NCBI GenBank assembly: GCA_040510075.1
Contig: JBEVJT010000246.1
Location: 1-40,168 of the forward strand
Reading direction: 5' to 3'
Source of the DNA: VAZQ01 sp040510075
GTDB taxonomy: Bacteria; Pseudomonadota; Alphaproteobacteria; Rhizobiales; Xanthobacteraceae
Length of the DNA stretch: 40,168 nt
How positions within the stretch are numbered: position 1 is the first letter of the stretch; each line of letters begins with the position of its first letter. This document shows positions 38,517-40,168 of this stretch, piece after piece. Position numbers and translations under genes: made by a program. A model generated the notes under the pieces. That model worked only from the letters and a program-made list of their open reading frames with translations, searched no databases and was not told the origin of the DNA.

Positions 38517-40168
38517 ATGCCGGTCACGAACGAAGCCTCTCTTGAAGAAAAGGCCAACGGCGCGCCGGCTTCGGTGCCGAGTGAAATGGGAGAGGCCCTC
38601 AACGGCGGCTCGGCCGAGCTGCACGAGCTGTTAGGTGTGCTACAGGCCATGCGGGTGGGCGATTTCTCCGTCCGTATGGCGAGCAGCCAGGTTGGTCTGC
38701 TCGGCAAGATCGCCGACACCTTCAACGAGATTGTCGCCGCGAACGAGCGCATGGCGCAGCAGCTCGACCGCGTGGGACAGGTGGTGGGACGCGACGGCAA
38801 AACCCGCCAGCGCGTGAAGTTCGCCCTGTCGAGCGGCGCCTGGGGTGAGATGGAAACCTCGGTCAACACGCTGATCGACGATCTCCTATGGCCAACGACG
38901 GAAGTCACGCGCGCGATTTCGGCAGTGGCGCAGGGCGACCTTCTGCAAACCGTGCGGCTCGATGTCGACGGCCGGCCGCTCAAAGGCGAGTTCTTGCGTT
39001 CGGCCAACATCGTCAACACGATGATCAAGCAGCTTAGCGTGTTCACCTCGGAAGTGACGCGTGTTGCGCGCGAGGTGGGCACCGAAGGCAAGCTTGGCGG
39101 TCAGGCGCAGGTGCGCGAAGTGACAGGTGTGTGGAAGGACCTCACCGAGAACGTCAACTCGATGGCCTCGAACCTTACCGCGCAGGTGCGCAACATCGCC
39201 GAGGTCACCATCGCGGTCGCCAACGGTGACCTCTCGAAAAAGATCACCGTCGACGTGCGCGGTGAGATTCTGCAGCTCAAGGAAGCCATCAACACCATGG
39301 TGGACCAGCTGCGCTCGTTTGCTTCGGAAGTGACACGCGTTGCGCGCGAGGTGGGCACCGACGGCAAGCTCGGCGGTCAGGCGATCGTGCCTGGCGTCGC
39401 CGGGACCTGGAAGGACCTCACCGACTCCGTCAATGCGATGTGCGGCAACCTCACCGCGCAGGTACGCAACATCGCGCAGGTCACCACCGCGGTCGCCCGC
39501 GGCGATCTTTCCCGCAAAATCACCGTCGACGTACGCGGCGAAATCCTCGAGCTGAAGGACACCATCAACACGATGGTCGATCAGCTCAACGCGTTTGCCT
39601 CCGAAGTCACCCGCGTGGCGCGCGAGGTGGGCACCGAAGGCAAGCTCGGCGGCCAGGCGCAGGTGCCCGGTGTGGCGGGTACCTGGAAGGACTTGACCGA
39701 CAGCGTCAACTTCATGGCTTCGAATCTCACGGCTCAAGTGCGCAACATCGCCGACGTGGCGACCGCGATCGCCGGCGGCGACCTTTCCAAGAAGATCACG
39801 GTGAACGTGAGCGGCGAGATTCTACAGCTCAAAGAGACCATCAATACAATGGTCGATCAGCTCAACGCGTTTGCGGGCGAGGTGACGCGCGTGGCGCGCG
39901 AAGTGGGTACCGAAGGCCGCCTCGGCGGTCAGGCCAACGTGCTCGGCGTCGCCGGCACCTGGAAGGATCTGACCGACAGCGTGAATTCGATGGCCTCGAA
40001 TCTCACCGCACAGGTGCGGAACATCGCGGAGGTGTCGACCGCCAGTGCCAACGGCGACCTGTCGAAAAAGATCACGGTCGACGTGCGCGGCGAGATTCTG
40101 GAGCTGAAGGATACGATCAACACCATGGTCGACCAGCTCAACGCGTTTGCGGGCGAGGTGACGCGCGT
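38517..40168 (+). CDS. Poly-HAMP cytoplasmic sensor, group III (Nik1-like) hybrid histidine kinase type, partial
   Basis: 550 residues to the window edge without a stop. Residues 1-35 are low complexity. A degenerate HAMP unit follows (LGVLQAMRVGDFSVRM, FNEIVAANERMAQQL), then repeated 92-residue units, each with EVTRVAREVGTEGKLGGQA, GTWKDLTDSVN, NLTAQVRNIAEVT, GDLSKKITVDVRGEIL and INTMVDQL. This repeat is the one that makes up the N-terminus of fungal Nik1/Os-1 osmosensing kinases and related bacterial hybrid kinases. No membrane segment is visible, so it is soluble. HisKA, ATPase and receiver domains are expected beyond the window but not seen here. Ribosome site CAGGAG is 6 nt before the ATG. 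Confidence 0.88.
   Translation, partial: MPVTNEASLEEKANGAPASVPSEMGEALNGGSAELHELLGVLQAMRVGDFSVRMASSQVGLLGKIADTFNEIVAANERMAQQLDRVGQVVGRDGKTRQRVKFALSSGAWGEMETSVNTLIDDLLWPTTEVTRAISAVAQGDLLQTVRLDVDGRPLKGEFLRSANIVNTMIKQLSVFTSEVTRVAREVGTEGKLGGQAQVREVTGVWKDLTENVNSMASNLTAQVRNIAEVTIAVANGDLSKKITVDVRGEILQLKEAINTMVDQLRSFASEVTRVAREVGTDGKLGGQAIVPGVAGTWKDLTDSVNAMCGNLTAQVRNIAQVTTAVARGDLSRKITVDVRGEILELKDTINTMVDQLNAFASEVTRVAREVGTEGKLGGQAQVPGVAGTWKDLTDSVNFMASNLTAQVRNIADVATAIAGGDLSKKITVNVSGEILQLKETINTMVDQLNAFAGEVTRVAREVGTEGRLGGQANVLGVAGTWKDLTDSVNSMASNLTAQVRNIAEVSTASANGDLSKKITVDVRGEILELKDTINTMVDQLNAFAGEVTR
39051..40168 (+). repeat. Tandem 276-bp coding repeats (HAMP units)
   Basis: The GAAGTGACGCG/GAGGTGACGCG word that opens EVTRVAREV recurs at 39051, 39327, 39603, 39879 and 40155, exactly 276 bp apart each time. 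Four full units and the start of a fifth are in the window. The units are alike at DNA level, which favours recombination and copy-number change. Confidence 0.93.

Noticed and set aside
39051..40168. Regularly spaced repeats considered as a CRISPR-like array
   Set aside because: The 276-bp unit is coding throughout and translates to HAMP domains; there are no short repeats with unique spacers.

Overview
The window reads as chromosome of an alphaproteobacterium of the order Hyphomicrobiales (Rhizobiales), most likely near the Bradyrhizobium/Xanthobacteraceae branch. Grounds: high-GC codon use, an infC-rpmI-rplT-pheS-pheT block with alphaproteobacterial proteins, several solute-binding proteins of the tripartite tricarboxylate (TTT/Bug) type, and the short palindromic repeats typical of that order (the GATCCCGAAAA...TTTTCGGAAAAGATC element, GTAGGGTGGGC arms, GTCATTC...GAATGAC arms). 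This placement is inference from pattern memory; no search was run. I saw no tRNA, rRNA, CRISPR array, prophage or intact insertion sequence.

Layout. 1-5278 is a minus-strand group: an NCS2 purine permease broken by one stop codon, a GT39-type membrane glycosyltransferase, ribonuclease HII, a PA0069-type radical SAM protein and an alpha/beta hydrolase. 5354-11840 (plus) has a GT4-like glycosyltransferase, then infC (AUU start), rpmI, rplT, pheS and pheT. 11955-15438 has a Tat-exported amine oxidase-like flavoprotein (minus), an EI24/CysZ-like membrane protein with a clear terminator, a gene-poor stretch with small ORFs, and a zinc-ribbon protein.

15674-22297 is a sugar operon: Tat-exported GH36 alpha-galactosidase, EamA permease, KbaZ/GatZ protein, AgaS-type SIS protein and a BadF/NAGK-type sugar kinase. 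Read together they suggest uptake and conversion of galactosamine or N-acetylgalactosamine to fructose 6-phosphate without a PTS. Directly downstream (22541-23683) is a membrane-anchored GH114-like protein. Its soluble paralogue at 29175-29885 sits 4 nt upstream of an unusual fusion of a cytidylate-kinase-like domain and a ParB/Srx-like domain. GH114 enzymes cut polygalactosamine, so the two loci may be linked.

Between these lie pyrF, an M24 'pita-bread' protein that has lost most metal ligands (minus), a divergent TTT binding protein and a GT2-DUF2304 pair. 29989-32518 has a second TTT binding protein, an L,D-transpeptidase, a 37-residue membrane peptide and a DUF805 protein. 32561-37457 is a tightly overlapping plus-strand operon: NitT/TauT-type binding protein, AtuA (DUF1446), a separate AtuA-like small domain, an epoxide-hydrolase-like enzyme, an AlkA-type DNA glycosylase and a carboxylesterase. 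An HNH endonuclease follows. The window ends inside a large cytoplasmic sensor protein made of exact-length 92-residue HAMP repeats, like fungal group III (Nik1) histidine kinases.
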